From Antedon bifida (Eukaryota > Echinodermata > Crinoidea > Comatulida > Antedonidae): DNA of 64,000 bases. The position numbers and the translations under genes are program-made. A model generated the notes under the pieces. It was given only the letters and a program-made list of their open reading frames with translations, did not search any database and was not told the origin of the DNA. Below, one piece after another: positions 61,736-64,000 of the stretch. The DNA lies in contig OY727099.1 of the NCBI GenBank assembly GCA_963402885.1, positions 994,501-1,058,500 on the forward strand, read 5' to 3'. Every line of letters begins with the position of its first letter. Positions within the stretch are counted from its first letter, which is position 1.

Positions 61736-62308
61736 CTAACCATAGAAAAAAATGAATGCTCTCTATTTTTAAGCCATGGCTCATATCATATTGTCTGAGA
61801 GGTGTAAATGTTTTAATAGCGCTTATACCTTTTTTTAGGCCGGGTGGCTTCTCAAATTCTCCATAACACTGCTACATGTAGTATCTGCCTATTTCACCCC
61901 ACCCTAGAAAGACCCTAGAATTATCTTGGATTAAATACACTCACTGATTCATTTAATCAATCATCTTTTCCTAATCATTTTCAATTACTTATTGTCAGTA
62001 GTATTAATTTATTCATTCAATCACTTACCACTACTCTCAATTCTATTTTCGAAATAATTTAAAGATGACATACAACATTGATGAAAGTTAGATTGCTACT
62101 ATGCTATATCACTCACACACTCTGATACTAATTATTTTATACATTGAATCACAAACTTACATTTTTTTATTCAGCAATTATTGTGACCCATAGAATTTGC
62201 AGAATTGCTCATTTTAAAGTAATTTCAGATTGCATTATTTTTAAGAATTTAAGAATAACAATTTTATTCTATACAAAACGACTCAAAAGCAAATCAAGGT
62301 GTCACCTA

Positions 62309-62441
62309 AAGCTCTGTCTACACTATCAAACTAGTTTGACAAAAAAAGTGCCCAAATATGGTAGTGATATGCTTAAATATGGTAGTAATGTGCCATCATC
62401 ATGCCCATATATGGGCACATCACATTTTGTTTCAGAGCTTT
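62309..62441 (+). mobile_element. MITE, CTCTGTCTACAC family, variant copy
   Basis: The left end is AAGCTCTGTCTACACTATCA. The right end keeps only CAGAGCTT. The interior repeats the AAATATGGTAGT phrase, as in the partial copy at 5191. Confidence 0.85.
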
Positions 62442-64000
62442 AGAACAATTTTATACACTATAATATATATACAATATAATATTCAATTCTCTATAAAAAT
62501 TAATTACGCAATTACATAATGATAACAATATGTAATAATGTTTCAAACTTTATTTTTATTACAAATTTTACTGAATTGGTGATTACATAACATTAAACAT
62601 TGTTAGTTTAAAAAAATTAAAATTTTATTAAATCACTTAGTAAAATCATACTCTATATAAATTTAGATAGTAGTTTTTTAAATGTTCGATTAGTAGTTTA
62701 ATACACACTTTTACAGCCTATTTTCAATCAAATATTTTCAATTAATTAATATAAGATTCTGTTATTTTCACTCATTACATAATGAATAGAGAATCAATTA
62801 TAGATGTCTTAGTTCAACGATTTTAATATAAACACTTTTAAAGAAAGCCAACATAACTTAGGAATACCATCAATCACTGCTGATTAACCTGCATGCTTGT
62901 TTATTATACAAAGCTAAACTTTATTTCCATAATGAAGATGTTAGACATGTCTCAATTATTACTAGCGCGTCATATAATATCTAGTAGAATTGCAATGGGC
63001 CAACGATATGGGATAATGGTATGGGTTAGGAATAGCATCTGAGGGGTAAGGGTTCGGGAACTTCTTCCATATTGCTTCTATCTTTAGGCAAGATGTTTTT
63101 TCACTGCCCCACCCTTCATATAGGATGTAAAGCTGTCGGTCCTGTGCATACAATGCACAAAGTACGTACTGTAAAGTACCATATTGAAAAGAAGCAATTC
63201 GTCTCCTGGTCTGTAAAGGGCCTTACCCAAATTTTCTCAAATGAGGACAAGTAATACATCTACAGTACACGCATACCATGTTGCCTAGAAATGTGTTTTT
63301 ATATAAAAATACCTCTCAAATATAATAAAATATAAATAACAAAATATAATAAAATTGTAATAATTTCATTATAGAATACTAGCTCGTCGAATAAAGACCA
63401 AACTAAATTACCGGCTGTGATTTTACGACTGAATGACAACAATAAGGCACTTGTGTTCAATCACATAATTATTCATTTAATCCTTTAATTACTACACATT
63501 ATAGTTATATGCTTTAACCACAGTATAATTGTATTTCATAATGGTTAATTTGAGGCTAATAAATTTAAATTTGCATTGTTTTGGGGTTTCAGTGAGTACC
63601 TTATTTTGGCCTAATCATTTTATAAATAAGGCAAATTATTTAAATCAGTTTTTTGCTCGGATTTTAGGCTTAATCAGTTTATTTTGCAGAATTTTCACTT
63701 AGAAATGTAAAATATTTTCACAAACACAAACAATAAATTGATATCATTTTTATCAGAATAAAGCTTTTATCACTTTTTAAATTACTAATTTTTAAATTTT
63801 TATTTAATTTAAAAACAATCAGATTACCTTTAAATATTTGTGCTAAATAATTTATGAAAATCTATGAGTACATTTTCCTTTTTGTAACTAATTGTTTCCA
63901 TAGCAACTGGATTCCAGACTAATCAGTATCCATGGTTATAAAATTTTATGCTAACATTCAATTATCAAACTTTTTTTCTATAGCACTTTGAAAATATAAC

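Larger units (their letters stand above)
51183..64000 (+). other. Intron 4, 5' part (at least 12.8 kb)
   Basis: It begins GTAAGT and has no matching acceptor with CH1 homology in the window. It contains SINEs at 54149 and 55208, a minisatellite at 54968-55600, MITEs at 58487 and 62309, tandem repeats at about 60040-61735, a tRNA-like SINE at 60600-60870 and a palindromic element at 61324-61507. I see no gene in 51200-54100 or 55600-58480 beyond AT-rich sequence. Confidence 0.8.

Noticed and set aside
63970-64000. Possible start of exon 5 after CTATAG at the window end (HFENI)
   Set aside because: The pyrimidine tract and acceptor are good, but the few residues do not align with the expected VxLVNI start and are one residue short. 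The exon would run off the window.

Overview
This is AT-rich intronic DNA from an animal genome, with coding exons scattered between canonical GT-AG introns. Four exons encode the N-terminus of a dystrophin/utrophin orthologue: a leader followed by most of the first calponin-homology (CH1) actin-binding domain. Coding-exon lengths of 62, 93 and 78 nt for exons 2-4, and the phases, equal those I recall for vertebrate DMD. The leader is utrophin-like (IKSRSDE). With the repeat content, this suggests an invertebrate deuterostome, but I cannot name the species.

Layout. 1-5507: upstream flank with short repeats and no recognised gene. 5532-5625: first coding exon. 5626-48552: intron 1, about 42.9 kb. 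48553-48614, 50598-50690 and 51105-51182: exons 2-4. 51183-64000: the start of intron 4; exon 5 was not found.

The striking object is in intron 1 at 9859-28528: an 18.7-kb nested and tandem array of non-autonomous rolling-circle (Helitron/Helentron-like) elements. There are two families, A and B, each about 1.5-1.6 kb. Complete units start TTAGG, TTGG or TTAG with a hairpin. They end with an inverted copy of the hairpin arm, a second hairpin (loop AAAGT) and CTAG. Read as brackets, the array is A0( A1 A2(B1 B2) A3(B5(B3 B4)) A4(B7(B6)) )A5. Removing the inner elements restores empty sites that match intact sister copies base for base (B5 against B6, B7 against B1, A2 against A1), with no target duplication. 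The subterminal arms co-vary: a base change in the 5' arm is matched in its hairpin partner and in the 3' arm. The core of both families is four diverged units of about 177 bp, each centred on TGACGTCA or a variant. No Rep/helicase coding sequence is visible.

The rest of the introns holds smaller mobile DNA: a tRNA-derived SINE family whose 3' tail (GCGCTATACAAG) is shared with a LINE fragment, other tRNA-like SINE heads, a MITE family with CTCTGTCTACACTATC termini, two foldback elements, minisatellites and an (ATT)n tract. Two short phase-1 open exons in intron 1 (40216 and 42842) could be alternative first exons, but chance is a real alternative. Most short open reading frames here look like chance products of AT-rich sequence and are not annotated.
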